From Bacillus_BD oryzisoli (GTDB lineage: Bacteria > Bacillota > Bacilli > Bacillales > Cytobacillaceae): a stretch of DNA of 64,000 bases. A model generated the notes under the pieces. The model made no database searches. It was not told the DNA's origin and was given only the letters and a program-made list of their open reading frames with translations. The stretch covers positions 1,274,001 through 1,338,000 of the forward strand of contig NZ_CP137640.1 in the NCBI RefSeq assembly GCF_036670025.1, in the 5' to 3' direction. Positions 8,680 through 17,470 of the stretch are shown here, piece after piece (the stretch's first letter is position 1; each line of letters starts with the position of its first letter). The position numbers and the translations under genes were made by a program.

Positions 8680-8976
8680 ATGGAAGTTAGCCATGAATAT
8701 GATCGTTTTCGCAGCAAGGTTGGACCAGCATTGAAAAGTAAGCAGGAGGAATTTCTTCTTTTAGGGTATGAAGGTGTGTCAGAGGAAGAAATTTGGCAAT
8801 TTTTAGTTAAGAAAAAGTGGAAAAAGGGAAATATTGAAATAAAGCTGTATGAAATGGTTCAAAGTATTCTTTCACTAAAAATTGGGGAATTTATGAATTA
8901 TAGTGCTGTTGAGGCGTTAAGAGACGCAGAGTTTACACTTGATAATGAAGAAGAACTCTTAGAATTGTTAAAATAG
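8680..8976 (+). CDS. comN: ComN, post-transcriptional regulator of comE
   Basis: A 98-residue, mostly helical cytosolic protein. The pattern YDRFRSKVGPALKSKQEEF and the C-terminal acidic helix match the ComN/YrzD family. In B. subtilis ComN supports accumulation of comE operon mRNA and localises to cell poles and septa with DivIVA. Its target operon is in this window at 59125-62691. The ATG start has a GAGGAGGGG ribosome binding site. It lies between spoVB and secDF, as in B. subtilis. Confidence 0.87.
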   Translation: MEVSHEYDRFRSKVGPALKSKQEEFLLLGYEGVSEEEIWQFLVKKKWKKGNIEIKLYEMVQSILSLKIGEFMNYSAVEALRDAEFTLDNEEELLELLK

Positions 8977-9028
8977 TGTAAAAGTATCCGGCATTTGTTA
9001 ATTCTTTATGTCTTAACACCGTATAAAA

Positions 9029-9057
9029 TTGACAGTCCTTCAAAACTGTTTCATAAT
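9029..9057 (+). promoter_or_regulatory. Sigma-A promoter for secDF
   Basis: TTGACA (9029-9034) and CATAAT (9052-9057) are separated by 17 bases. The predicted leader before secDF is about 130 bases and contains imperfect hairpins around GATCGC/GCGATC. Confidence 0.7.
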
Positions 9058-9196
9058 ATTTTATTTGAAGGGATACCCCATTTTGGACAAAAAATGGGCT
9101 AGTTTTTTGAAGTGTGATCGCTGTAGTTGACGCTGCGATCAGCAGATTAGCTTTTTGTGATCTGCCGGCTTTAGATTTAAGGAGGAGCTATACATA

Positions 9197-11464
9197 ATGG
9201 TAAAAAGAAGTCGGATTGTTGCCTTTTTAATTTTTATCGTTGTCATGGGCGCTGTAATGGGGGCAACAACAAAGGACATAGTCAGTAACATTAAGCTCGG
9301 GCTCGACCTTCAAGGCGGATTTGAAGTTCTTTATGAAGTAAAGCCAGCGAAAGAGGGCCAAAAGATTGACCAGAAAGCTCTTACCAGTACTGTAGAGGCG
9401 TTGGATCGTCGTGTTAACGTACTTGGTGTCAGTGAGCCGAACATCCAGATTGAAGGAGATAACCGGATTCGTGTTCAACTTGCTGGTGTTGAGGACCAAA
9501 ACCAAGCACGGGAAATTCTATCTACAGAAGCCAATTTAACCTTTCGGGATGCCAATGACCGCGTTTTGATGGATGGTACCGACCTTGCTGAAGGCGGGGC
9601 CCAACAAACATTTGACGAGAATGGAAAACCGATTGTATCTCTAAAATTGAAAAGCGCAGAAAAGTTTAAAAATGTCACCCAAGAGATTGTCAATATGGGT
9701 GCACCAAATAACGTTTTAGCGATTTGGCTGGACTTTGAAGAAGGTGTAGATTCTTATAAAACAGAAATCACAAAGCCTGATCCGAAGTTTGTTTCTGCTC
9801 CAAGAGTAAGTGAAGTATTTAACCAGGATACTGTTTCCATCGTCGGCAGTTTTACTATCGAAGAAGCGAAAAGCCTGGCTGATATTTTAAATGCTGGGGC
9901 ACTTCCTGTTAAGCTTGATGAAATCTATTCAACCTCGGTTGGTGCTCAATTTGGGGAACAAGCTTTACAAGAAACTGTTATTGCCGGCCTGCTCGGGGTA
10001 GCAGCTGTATTCCTCTTTATGATTCTGTATTATCGTTTGCCAGGTTTTGTTGCCACCATTACACTAACTGTGTATATGTTCATCACATTATTGATTTTTG
10101 ATTGGATGAATGTGGTGCTGACGTTACCGGGTATTGCTGCTCTTATTCTCGGTGTCGGGACAGCTGTTGATGCGAATATCATTACGGCAGAACGGATTAG
10201 AGAAGAAATAAGAGTAGGAAAATCGATCAAATCAGCGTTTAAAGCAGGTAATACAAACTCTCTGTCAACGGTTACCGATGCAAACCTTACCCTCCTATTA
10301 GCTGCTGTTGTGCTGTTCTTTTATGGAACAGGTACGGTAAAAGGCTTTGCAACCAGTTTAATTATTGGTACATTAGGCAGCTTTATTACCAATGTATATT
10401 TATCAAGATGGCTGTTAGGATTGTTTGTTAATAGCGGTTTATATGATCGTAAGCCTGGTTGGTTTGGTGTGAAAAAAAGCGCGATCCATGATCTGAAGGA
10501 TAATGTTGATACGCTCGACTTAACAACAAAATTTGATCGGTTTGATTTTGTAAAAGGGCGCAAAAAGTTCTTTGCTATTTCCGGTTCGCTGCTTGTTATT
10601 GGAATTATTGTTTTGGCGGTGCTTAAGCTAAATTTAGCGATTGATTTCACACAAGGAACACGTGTAGAAGTGTTAGCCAATAAGCCATTAACGACTGAAA
10701 TGTTTGCGGCTGAATTGAAAAAGATGGACTTGCCTACAGATGACATTGTTATTTCAGGTGAAGATAAAAATATCGGGGTATCGCGGTTCAGTGATGTCCT
10801 TTCACAAAAGGAAATTGCTGATTTGAAATTACATTTGAAAGAGGCATTTGGTTCGGAACCGAATGTTAGCAGTGTTACACCGACAGTAGGAAAAGAGATT
10901 GCTAAAAACGCTCTAATTGGTTTATTGATTACGTCTCTTGGCTTAATCGTCTTTGTAACATTCCGTTTTGAATTACCAATGGCTGTATCGGCTGTCATTG
11001 CTTTATTATTTGCTGCATTCTTTATCATTCCGTTCTTTAGTATAACAAGAATGGAAGTTGACTTAACCTTTATTGCCGCATTATTAACGGTTGTTGGTTA
11101 TGCGATAAATGATACAATTGTTACCTTCGACCGAATGAGGGAAAACATGCAGAAAAGACGCCGAATTAAAACGTTTGAGGATATTGTTGAAATTGCCAAT
11201 ACAAGCGTTCGTCAAACGCTCGGTCGATCTATTAATACTGTATTAATGGTAGTCCTTACAGTTGTAGCATTAATGATCTTTGGTAGTGAATCGATACGAT
11301 CCTTCTCTGTCGCATTAACGATAGGACTGTTAGTTGGTACGTACTCTTCCATCTTCATTGCGGTTCCGCTTTGGGTTGAGTGGAAGAAGAGAGAATTGAA
11401 AAAGAAAGGTGTGATTAACACGTATAAAGAAAAACGTGTTCGCACCGACGAGCCTCAAGTATAA
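9197..11464 (+). CDS. secDF: Fused SecDF protein-export membrane protein
   Basis: SecDF uses proton motive force to help pull secreted proteins through SecYEG. The 755-residue protein fuses SecD and SecF, as usual in Bacillus. The SecD half has the motif LGLDLQGGFEV near residue 35, a large external domain, and six transmembrane helices beginning near residue 255 that include GVGTAVDANIITAERIREE. The SecF half starts near residue 445, with AIDFTQGTRVEV and GYAINDTIVTFDRMREN in its helices. The ATG start follows AAGGAGGAG. The gene is monocistronic, with its own promoter and terminator. Confidence 0.97.
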   Translation: MVKRSRIVAFLIFIVVMGAVMGATTKDIVSNIKLGLDLQGGFEVLYEVKPAKEGQKIDQKALTSTVEALDRRVNVLGVSEPNIQIEGDNRIRVQLAGVEDQNQAREILSTEANLTFRDANDRVLMDGTDLAEGGAQQTFDENGKPIVSLKLKSAEKFKNVTQEIVNMGAPNNVLAIWLDFEEGVDSYKTEITKPDPKFVSAPRVSEVFNQDTVSIVGSFTIEEAKSLADILNAGALPVKLDEIYSTSVGAQFGEQALQETVIAGLLGVAAVFLFMILYYRLPGFVATITLTVYMFITLLIFDWMNVVLTLPGIAALILGVGTAVDANIITAERIREEIRVGKSIKSAFKAGNTNSLSTVTDANLTLLLAAVVLFFYGTGTVKGFATSLIIGTLGSFITNVYLSRWLLGLFVNSGLYDRKPGWFGVKKSAIHDLKDNVDTLDLTTKFDRFDFVKGRKKFFAISGSLLVIGIIVLAVLKLNLAIDFTQGTRVEVLANKPLTTEMFAAELKKMDLPTDDIVISGEDKNIGVSRFSDVLSQKEIADLKLHLKEAFGSEPNVSSVTPTVGKEIAKNALIGLLITSLGLIVFVTFRFELPMAVSAVIALLFAAFFIIPFFSITRMEVDLTFIAALLTVVGYAINDTIVTFDRMRENMQKRRRIKTFEDIVEIANTSVRQTLGRSINTVLMVVLTVVALMIFGSESIRSFSVALTIGLLVGTYSSIFIAVPLWVEWKKRELKKKGVINTYKEKRVRTDEPQV

Positions 11465-11465
11465 T

Positions 11466-11502
11466 AAAAAAACTGCAGGATTTTTCCTGCGGTTTTTATT
11501 TT
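11466..11502 (+). terminator. Terminator after secDF
   Basis: AAAAACTGCAGGA pairs with TCCTGCGGTTTTT across a four-base loop, followed by a T-rich tract. Confidence 0.85.
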
Positions 11503-11531
11503 TATAATAGGTTAGCTTTGTATATTTTGCT

Positions 11532-11640
11532 AGTGGTCTAGCTCCAGTGCCTAGCCAATCCGTCAAGAAGGTTAAAGAACAACCTTCATGCCGGCTCGTC
11601 TTATGCTATGCCTGAGGCTGCGCAGGCGCTTCCGCTTTCC
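11532..11640. repeat. Intergenic repeat of a type common in Bacillaceae
   Basis: The segment starts near GGTCTAGCTCCAGTGCCTAG and ends GCAGGCGCTTCCGCTTTCC. AGTGCCT (11546-11552) can pair with AGGCGCT (11624-11630), and an inner hairpin GAAGGTT/AACCTTC lies at 11567-11587. I recall this arrangement (TCTAGCTCCAG ... GGCGCTTCCGCTTT) from many Bacillus intergenic regions; that recollection needs a database check. An open reading frame runs through it in frame with recJ but is not expected to be translated. Confidence 0.65.
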
Positions 11641-11679
11641 GTATTTTCCTTCGTTTCCCATTCAACCCATACTCTTTCA

Positions 11680-11708
11680 TTGATTCCTTTTCCACTGTTT
11701 TGTATAAT
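11680..11708 (+). promoter_or_regulatory. Sigma-A promoter for recJ-apt
   Basis: TTGATT (11680-11685) and TATAAT (11703-11708) are spaced by 17 bases, just after the repeat and about 23 bases before the recJ ATG. Confidence 0.65.
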
Positions 11709-11730
11709 AAATGAGCTAAGGGGTGAACGT

Positions 11731-14088
11731 ATGTTACAGTCAAAAACACGTTGGATTGTTCGATCTTCAAAAAAAGAAAAAGTCACCCAGCTGGTGGAAG
11801 AAATCAATGTGACGCCACTGGTTGCATCGCTACTTGTGAACAGAGGACTTGAAAATCCTGAGGAAGCAAGGGCTTTTTTATTTAGTGAAAAACAGGAATT
11901 CCATGATCCATTTCTCTTTTTGGATATGGACAAAGCCGTAAATAGAATTAAACAAGCGATAGAGGCAAACGAAGCGATCATGATTTTTGGCGATTATGAC
12001 GCAGATGGTGTTACAAGTACAACAATTATGATGAAAACGCTACAGAAGCTTGGGGCAAATGTGCAATTTTACATACCAAATCGTTTCACGGAAGGGTATG
12101 GGCCTAATGAAGGTGCGTTCAGGTATGCACATGAAATCGGAATCGGTCTTATTATTACTGTTGATACAGGTATTGCCGCTCTTAATGAAGCAAGGGTAGC
12201 CAAAGAGCTTGGAATGGATTTAATTATTACAGATCACCATGAACCAGGACCGGAGCTGCCTGATGCCTTTGCGATTATTCATCCGAAAAGAGAAGGAAGT
12301 ACGTATCCTTTTCAAGAGCTTTGCGGGGCCGGCGTTGCCTTTAAAATGGCCCATGCCTTATTAGGGGAGGTTCCTCAACAATTATTGCAGTTTGCTGCAA
12401 TTGGCACGATTGCCGATCTTGTTCCCTTAAAGGATGAAAATAGACTTATTACCCAAAGGGGATTGAATATAATAAGAAATACGGATAGTGTTGGGTTAAA
12501 AGCTCTTTTTAAGCTTGCTAGTGTTGAACCGGATTCAACAAATGAGGAAACAATCGGCTTCAGCATTGCCCCGCGGATCAATGCTGCAGGGAGACTTGAC
12601 AGTGCAGATCCAGCGGTTTATTTAATGCTTACAGATGATCCTTATGAGGCAGAAACTTTAGCGGAGGATATCGAGCAATTAAATAAAGATAGAAAAGAAT
12701 TGGTTAACAGCATTACAGAAGAAGCTGTCCAGATGGTTGAACAACAATATCCAATTGAGGAGAACAGCTTTCTTATTGTCGGGAAGGAAGGCTGGAATGC
12801 GGGGGTCATCGGAATTGTCGCCTCAAGGCTTGTTGAAAAATACTACCGTCCGACTATTTGTTTAAGCTATGATCAGGAAAAGGGACTTGCGAAAGGCTCA
12901 GCTCGAAGTATTGCTGGGTTTGATCTATTTAAAAATTTGTCCACCTGCCGTGATATTTTACCACATTTTGGAGGGCACACTAGTGCTGCAGGTATGACGT
13001 TAAATATCAGTGATGTAGATGAGCTGCGGCGACGTATGAATCAGCTTGCCAATGAGCAGTTAACAGAAGAGGATTTAATCCCTATTACGTATATTGATAC
13101 AGAGGTTTCTGTTCATGATATCCAGCTAAATTCCATTGAAGAAATGAATAAATTAGCACCATACGGAATGGAAAATCCCAAGCCTAAAGTGCTTATTAAA
13201 GAAGCAAATATTGGCAGTATTCGAAAGATCGGTTCGGAGCAAAATCATTTAAAATTGACTTTAGAGCATGAAGGAATTTCTTTAGACGGAGTGGGCTTCG
13301 GTCTCGGCGAAGTTTGTGATCATATTTCACCAGCTTCCAAGCTGTCTGTCATAGGGGAATTATCGATTAATGAATGGAATAATCGCAAAAAGCCGCAAAT
13401 CTTTTTACAGGATCTTTCCGTCTCCTCATGGCAGCTCTTTGATTACCGTGGTGCCAAAAAGATACTAGGAATAGCAGACACCTTGCCGCCTGAAAAGACA
13501 AAATGGATTGTTTTCCGTCAGGAATATGCTTTAAGACTACAAAAATCAATTGACGATGCTGATGTTTTTTGTATTTCTTCAAACTCTGAAGCAGAAGAGA
13601 TTCAGCTTGACCAGTGCCATGTTGTATTAGTTGACTTACCGCCTTCAAAGGAAATCCTTAACCGGCTGCTGTCAGGAAAAAAAGTGGCAAGAATTTATGC
13701 CCATTTATTCAAAGCAGAAAGTGACTTTTTCTCAACGATTCCAACTAGAGAGCATTTTAAATGGTTTTATGCGTTAATTGCTAAAAAAGGGCCATTTGAT
13801 TTGAAACGAAATAGTGATGCCATTGCAAAGCATAAGGGATGGACAATAGAAACAATTGATTTTATGTCAAAGGTGTTTTTTGAACTCGATTTTGTTACAA
13901 TGGAAAATGGACTGATTTCATTGAACAAGGGTTTAGTTAAGCGGGATTTAGCAGATTCCAGATCGTATCAGCAAAAACTGGCTCAATATGAGCTGGAAAA
14001 GGATTTGTTATATTCGTCGTTTCAACAGTTAAAAGACTGGTTTGATCAATTAATTCATGAAACGGTGAAATTTGAGGAGGCTTTATAA
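11731..14088 (+). CDS. recJ: Single-stranded-DNA-specific exonuclease RecJ
   Basis: RecJ is a 5'-to-3' single-strand exonuclease used in recombination and repair. The protein is 785 residues from the ATG at 11731 (AAGGGGTGA ribosome binding site). Catalytic DHH-family motifs are DYDADGVTS near residue 90, VDTGIAA near 147, TDHHEPGPELP near 168 and the DHHA1 motif FGGHTSAAGM near residue 415. An OB fold and a Firmicutes-type C-terminal extension complete it. The longer open frame upstream of 11731 runs through an intergenic repeat and lacks a good ribosome binding site. apt follows after three bases. Confidence 0.96.
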   Translation: MLQSKTRWIVRSSKKEKVTQLVEEINVTPLVASLLVNRGLENPEEARAFLFSEKQEFHDPFLFLDMDKAVNRIKQAIEANEAIMIFGDYDADGVTSTTIMMKTLQKLGANVQFYIPNRFTEGYGPNEGAFRYAHEIGIGLIITVDTGIAALNEARVAKELGMDLIITDHHEPGPELPDAFAIIHPKREGSTYPFQELCGAGVAFKMAHALLGEVPQQLLQFAAIGTIADLVPLKDENRLITQRGLNIIRNTDSVGLKALFKLASVEPDSTNEETIGFSIAPRINAAGRLDSADPAVYLMLTDDPYEAETLAEDIEQLNKDRKELVNSITEEAVQMVEQQYPIEENSFLIVGKEGWNAGVIGIVASRLVEKYYRPTICLSYDQEKGLAKGSARSIAGFDLFKNLSTCRDILPHFGGHTSAAGMTLNISDVDELRRRMNQLANEQLTEEDLIPITYIDTEVSVHDIQLNSIEEMNKLAPYGMENPKPKVLIKEANIGSIRKIGSEQNHLKLTLEHEGISLDGVGFGLGEVCDHISPASKLSVIGELSINEWNNRKKPQIFLQDLSVSSWQLFDYRGAKKILGIADTLPPEKTKWIVFRQEYALRLQKSIDDADVFCISSNSEAEEIQLDQCHVVLVDLPPSKEILNRLLSGKKVARIYAHLFKAESDFFSTIPTREHFKWFYALIAKKGPFDLKRNSDAIAKHKGWTIETIDFMSKVFFELDFVTMENGLISLNKGLVKRDLADSRSYQQKLAQYELEKDLLYSSFQQLKDWFDQLIHETVKFEEAL

Positions 14089-14091
14089 AAA

Positions 14092-14604
14092 ATGGACTTA
14101 AAAAAATATATTACCGTCGTAGAGGATTGGCCTAAGCCTGGAATAAGCTTTAAAGATATTACGACTTTAATGGATAACGGCGAAGCATATAAATATGCAA
14201 CAGATCAAATTGTTCAATATGCTCGTGATAAAGAAATTGATATTGTGGTAGGTCCTGAAGCCCGCGGTTTTATCATTGGCTGTCCTGTTGCGTATTCTCT
14301 TGGTGTTGGTTTTGCACCGGTTCGTAAAGAGGGGAAGCTGCCGCGTGAAACGGTTAAAGTTGACTATGGTTTAGAATACGGAAAGGATGTTCTTACGATT
14401 CATAAGGATGCGATTAAACCTGGTCAAAGAATCCTGATTACGGATGATTTGCTTGCAACTGGCGGAACGATCCTAGCTACGATTCAATTAGTTGAGCAGC
14501 TTGGCGGTATTGTGGCCGGTATCGCTTTTCTAATTGAGTTAAGTGATTTAGGCGGACGTGAAAAGTTAAAAAATCATGATATTCTTACATTGATGTCCTA
14601 TTAG
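14092..14604 (+). CDS. apt: Adenine phosphoribosyltransferase
   Basis: Apt salvages adenine to AMP using PRPP. The 170-residue protein has the phosphoribosyltransferase PRPP-binding loop ILITDDLLATGGT (about residues 120-132) and the adenine-site segment VGPEARGFIIG near residue 55. It starts with ATG three bases after recJ, with GAGGAGG inside the recJ 3' end, so translation is probably coupled. The same recJ-apt-relA order occurs in B. subtilis. Confidence 0.97.
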   Translation: MDLKKYITVVEDWPKPGISFKDITTLMDNGEAYKYATDQIVQYARDKEIDIVVGPEARGFIIGCPVAYSLGVGFAPVRKEGKLPRETVKVDYGLEYGKDVLTIHKDAIKPGQRILITDDLLATGGTILATIQLVEQLGGIVAGIAFLIELSDLGGREKLKNHDILTLMSY

Positions 14605-14611
14605 AGAGTGG

Positions 14612-14640
14612 GAGCGCTTACAGAATAAGCGCTCTTTTCC
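14612..14640 (+). terminator. Terminator after apt
   Basis: GAGCGCTTA (14612-14620) pairs with TAAGCGCTC (14626-14634), followed by TTTT. The T run is short, so readthrough into relA is possible. Confidence 0.75.
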
Positions 14641-14796
14641 TATATTTGTATTCTTTATTTAATTAAACTGAAAAATAACATACATTCTCTTTACATCTCA
14701 TCATTTTTTTTCGATAATAATAACAATCATTTTATTTTATACTTCATATTAGTTATAGATGGATTTTTAAATACATTTACTTAAAAAGGTGATTTT

Positions 14797-16992
14797 ATGG
14801 CGAACGATCAAGTATTAACCGCCGAACAAGTCATCGATAGAACAAGGGGATATTTAGACGATGAGGATGTAGAGTTGGTTCGAAGGGCGTATGAATTTGC
14901 CAAACATGCACATCGTTTACAATACAGAAAATCAGGTGAGCCGTATATTATTCATCCAATCCAGGTCGCAGGAATCCTTGCAGACTTAGAAATGGATCCT
15001 TCTACGGTAGCAGCTGGCTTCCTCCACGACGTTGTTGAAGATACAGAAGCTTCTCTACAAGATATAAAAGAAGCCTTTAGCGATGAAGTGGCCATGCTCG
15101 TCGATGGTGTTACAAAGCTCGGTAAAATTAAATATAAATCTCACGAGGAACAACAGGCAGAGAATCATCGGAAGATGTTTGTGGCCATGGCACAAGATAT
15201 TCGCGTTATTATGATTAAATTGGCAGATAGGCTTCATAATATGCGGACATTAAAGCATTTGCCAGCAGAAAAACAACGTCGTATTGCCAATGAAACATTG
15301 GAAATCTTTGCTCCATTAGCGAATCGACTGGGAATTTCTACGATCAAATGGGAGCTTGAAGATACTGCTTTACGGTATTTAAATCCGCAGCAATATTATC
15401 GTATTGTTAACCTTATGAAAAAGAAACGGGCGGAACGTGAGCAATATTTAGACGAAGTCATTGTGGAGCTGCAAAAGCACATGGAAGAGGTAGGCATTAA
15501 AGCGGAAATGTCCGGCCGTCCAAAGCATATTTACAGCATCTATCGTAAAATGGCCCGACAAAACAAACAATTTAATGAAATCTATGATTTACTAGCGATT
15601 CGGATTGTAGTCAATTCGATTAAAGACTGCTATGCTGTGTTAGGTATTATTCATACGTGCTGGAAACCAATGCCGGGCCGATTTAAAGATTATATTGCGA
15701 TGCCGAAACCGAATATGTACCAATCATTGCATACAACGGTAATTGGTCCTAAGGGTGACCCGCTTGAAGTACAAATTCGTACCGTTGAGATGCATCGAAT
15801 TGCTGAATTTGGGATTGCGGCACACTGGGCTTATAAAGAAGGAAAAACATTACAGGAAAATTCAACCTTTGAAGATAAATTGACATGGTTCCGTGAAATT
15901 CTTGAATTTCAGGACGATACAATAAATGCCGAAGAATTTATGGAGTCGTTGAAAGTTGACTTGTTTTCTGATATGGTATTTGTTTTTACGCCAAAGGGTG
16001 ATGTCATTGAGCTCCCGGCGGGTTCGGTACCAATTGATTTTGCTTACCGAATTCATTCCGAAATTGGAAATAAAACAATCGGAGCGAAAGTGAATGGGAA
16101 GATGGTTACTCTCGATTATAAATTGAAAACGGGAGATATATTAGAAATTTTGACATCCAAACATTCCTATGGGCCAAGTCAGGATTGGTTGAAGCTTGCC
16201 CAAACATCACAGGCAAAGAATAAAATCAGGGCCTTCTTTAAGAAACAAAGAAGAGAAGAAAATATTATTAAAGGCCGTGAGCAGGTGGAAAAAGAAATCA
16301 AGCTTATGGAGTTTGATTTAAAGGAAATTTTAACACCTGAAAATGTTAAACGTGTCGTTGAAAAGTTTAATTTTTCCAATGAAGAGGATATGTATGCAGC
16401 AGTAGGCTATAATGGCATAACGGCTTTGCAGGTAGCCAATCGGTTAACGGAAAAATGGCGTAAAAAACGTGATCAGGAACAGGTGGCCAATCTTACTAAT
16501 GCTGTTTCGGAATTAAAAACCTTTCCGACAAAGAAAAAACGGGAATCAGGTGTCCGCGTAGAAGGAATCGACAATCTATTAATTCGTCTTTCACGCTGCT
16601 GTAATCCAGTCCCTGGTGACGAAATTGTTGGCTTTATTACAAAGGGCAGAGGAGTTTCGGTTCATCGTAAGGATTGTCCAAATATCGTGACGGATGATGC
16701 CAAGGAAAGGCTCATACCGGTTGAATGGGAATCAGGTTTAAACGACAAGAAGGAATACAATGTGGAAATTGAAATTACTGGTTTTGACAGAAGAGGTCTT
16801 CTTAACGAAGTTCTTCAGGCTGTTAATGAATCAAAGACAGATATTTCAACGGTATCCGGCCGGACAGACCGCAATAAAATGGTGACGATTACGATGTCCA
16901 TTTCTATCCACAATGTAAGCCATTTACAAAAAGTAGTAGACCGGATTAAGCAAATTCCTGATCTTTATGCTGTGCGAAGAATCATGAATTAA
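14797..16992 (+). CDS. relA: Bifunctional (p)ppGpp synthetase/hydrolase Rel
   Basis: This enzyme makes and degrades the alarmone (p)ppGpp on starvation. The 731-residue protein has the full long-RSH layout: an N-terminal HD hydrolase domain with FLHDVVEDT near residue 77, a synthetase domain near 180-380 with KPNMYQSLHTTVIGP, a TGS domain near 390-450 (VFTPKGDVIELPAGS), a helical/zinc region with RCCNPVPGDEIVG near 605, and a C-terminal ACT domain. The intact HD motif indicates hydrolysis is retained. ATG start with AAAGGTGA. dtd follows after 10 bases. Confidence 0.96.
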   Translation: MANDQVLTAEQVIDRTRGYLDDEDVELVRRAYEFAKHAHRLQYRKSGEPYIIHPIQVAGILADLEMDPSTVAAGFLHDVVEDTEASLQDIKEAFSDEVAMLVDGVTKLGKIKYKSHEEQQAENHRKMFVAMAQDIRVIMIKLADRLHNMRTLKHLPAEKQRRIANETLEIFAPLANRLGISTIKWELEDTALRYLNPQQYYRIVNLMKKKRAEREQYLDEVIVELQKHMEEVGIKAEMSGRPKHIYSIYRKMARQNKQFNEIYDLLAIRIVVNSIKDCYAVLGIIHTCWKPMPGRFKDYIAMPKPNMYQSLHTTVIGPKGDPLEVQIRTVEMHRIAEFGIAAHWAYKEGKTLQENSTFEDKLTWFREILEFQDDTINAEEFMESLKVDLFSDMVFVFTPKGDVIELPAGSVPIDFAYRIHSEIGNKTIGAKVNGKMVTLDYKLKTGDILEILTSKHSYGPSQDWLKLAQTSQAKNKIRAFFKKQRREENIIKGREQVEKEIKLMEFDLKEILTPENVKRVVEKFNFSNEEDMYAAVGYNGITALQVANRLTEKWRKKRDQEQVANLTNAVSELKTFPTKKKRESGVRVEGIDNLLIRLSRCCNPVPGDEIVGFITKGRGVSVHRKDCPNIVTDDAKERLIPVEWESGLNDKKEYNVEIEITGFDRRGLLNEVLQAVNESKTDISTVSGRTDRNKMVTITMSISIHNVSHLQKVVDRIKQIPDLYAVRRIMN

Positions 16993-17002
16993 GGTGGAAA
17001 AG

Positions 17003-17440
17003 ATGCGAGTTGTAGTACAAAGAAGTAAAGAAGCAAGTGTGACAGTAAATGAACAGGTTGTCGGGAAAATAGAAAACGGTCTCGTGTTGCTTGTTGGTGT
17101 TACACATCAGGATACAGAAGAAGATGCAGCTTATTTAGCTGATAAAATTGTAAACTTAAGAATTTTTGAAGATGAAAATAATAAAATGAATCTTTCCTTA
17201 TTAGATAAGGGAGGAAGTATTTTATCGGTCTCGCAGTTTACTTTATATGGAGATTGCCGTAAAGGAAGAAGACCTAATTTTATGGATGCGGCAAAGCCGG
17301 ACCATGCCTTAACGTTATATCTTCGTTTTAATGAGCTGTTAAAGGAAAAAGGAGTCCAGGTTGAAACAGGGGAGTTTGGTGCCATGATGGATGTTTCTCT
17401 TGTCAATGATGGTCCTGTGACATTAATTTTGGAAAGCTAA
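17003..17440 (+). CDS. dtd: D-aminoacyl-tRNA deacylase Dtd
   Basis: Dtd removes D-amino acids (and glycine from tRNA-Ala) from mischarged tRNA. The protein is 145 residues and begins MRVVVQRSKEASV. The active-site motif SQFTLYGD is near residue 78, and the Gly-cisPro-type motif appears as NDGPVT near the C-terminus. The ATG at 17003 sits five bases after AAGGTGG (16991-16997); an in-frame GTG at 16994 overlaps that site and is rejected. It forms an operon with relA. Confidence 0.95.
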   Translation: MRVVVQRSKEASVTVNEQVVGKIENGLVLLVGVTHQDTEEDAAYLADKIVNLRIFEDENNKMNLSLLDKGGSILSVSQFTLYGDCRKGRRPNFMDAAKPDHALTLYLRFNELLKEKGVQVETGEFGAMMDVSLVNDGPVTLILES

Positions 17441-17469
17441 AAAAGAGAGCAAAGCTGCTCTCTTTTTTT
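17441..17469 (+). terminator. Bidirectional terminator between dtd and the amidase gene
   Basis: AAAGAGAGC (17442-17450) pairs with GCTCTCTTT (17457-17465), flanked by A and T runs, serving two convergent genes. Confidence 0.85.
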
Positions 17470-17470
17470 G

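Noticed and set aside
10321..11028. Long minus-strand open frame of 235 codons inside secDF
   Set aside because: Fully antisense to a conserved gene; Ser/Thr-rich composition typical of shadow frames, and no ribosome binding site.
11608..11730. In-frame upstream extension of recJ
   Set aside because: It runs through an intergenic repeat and past a good sigma-A promoter; the ATG at 11731 gives the normal N-terminus and length.
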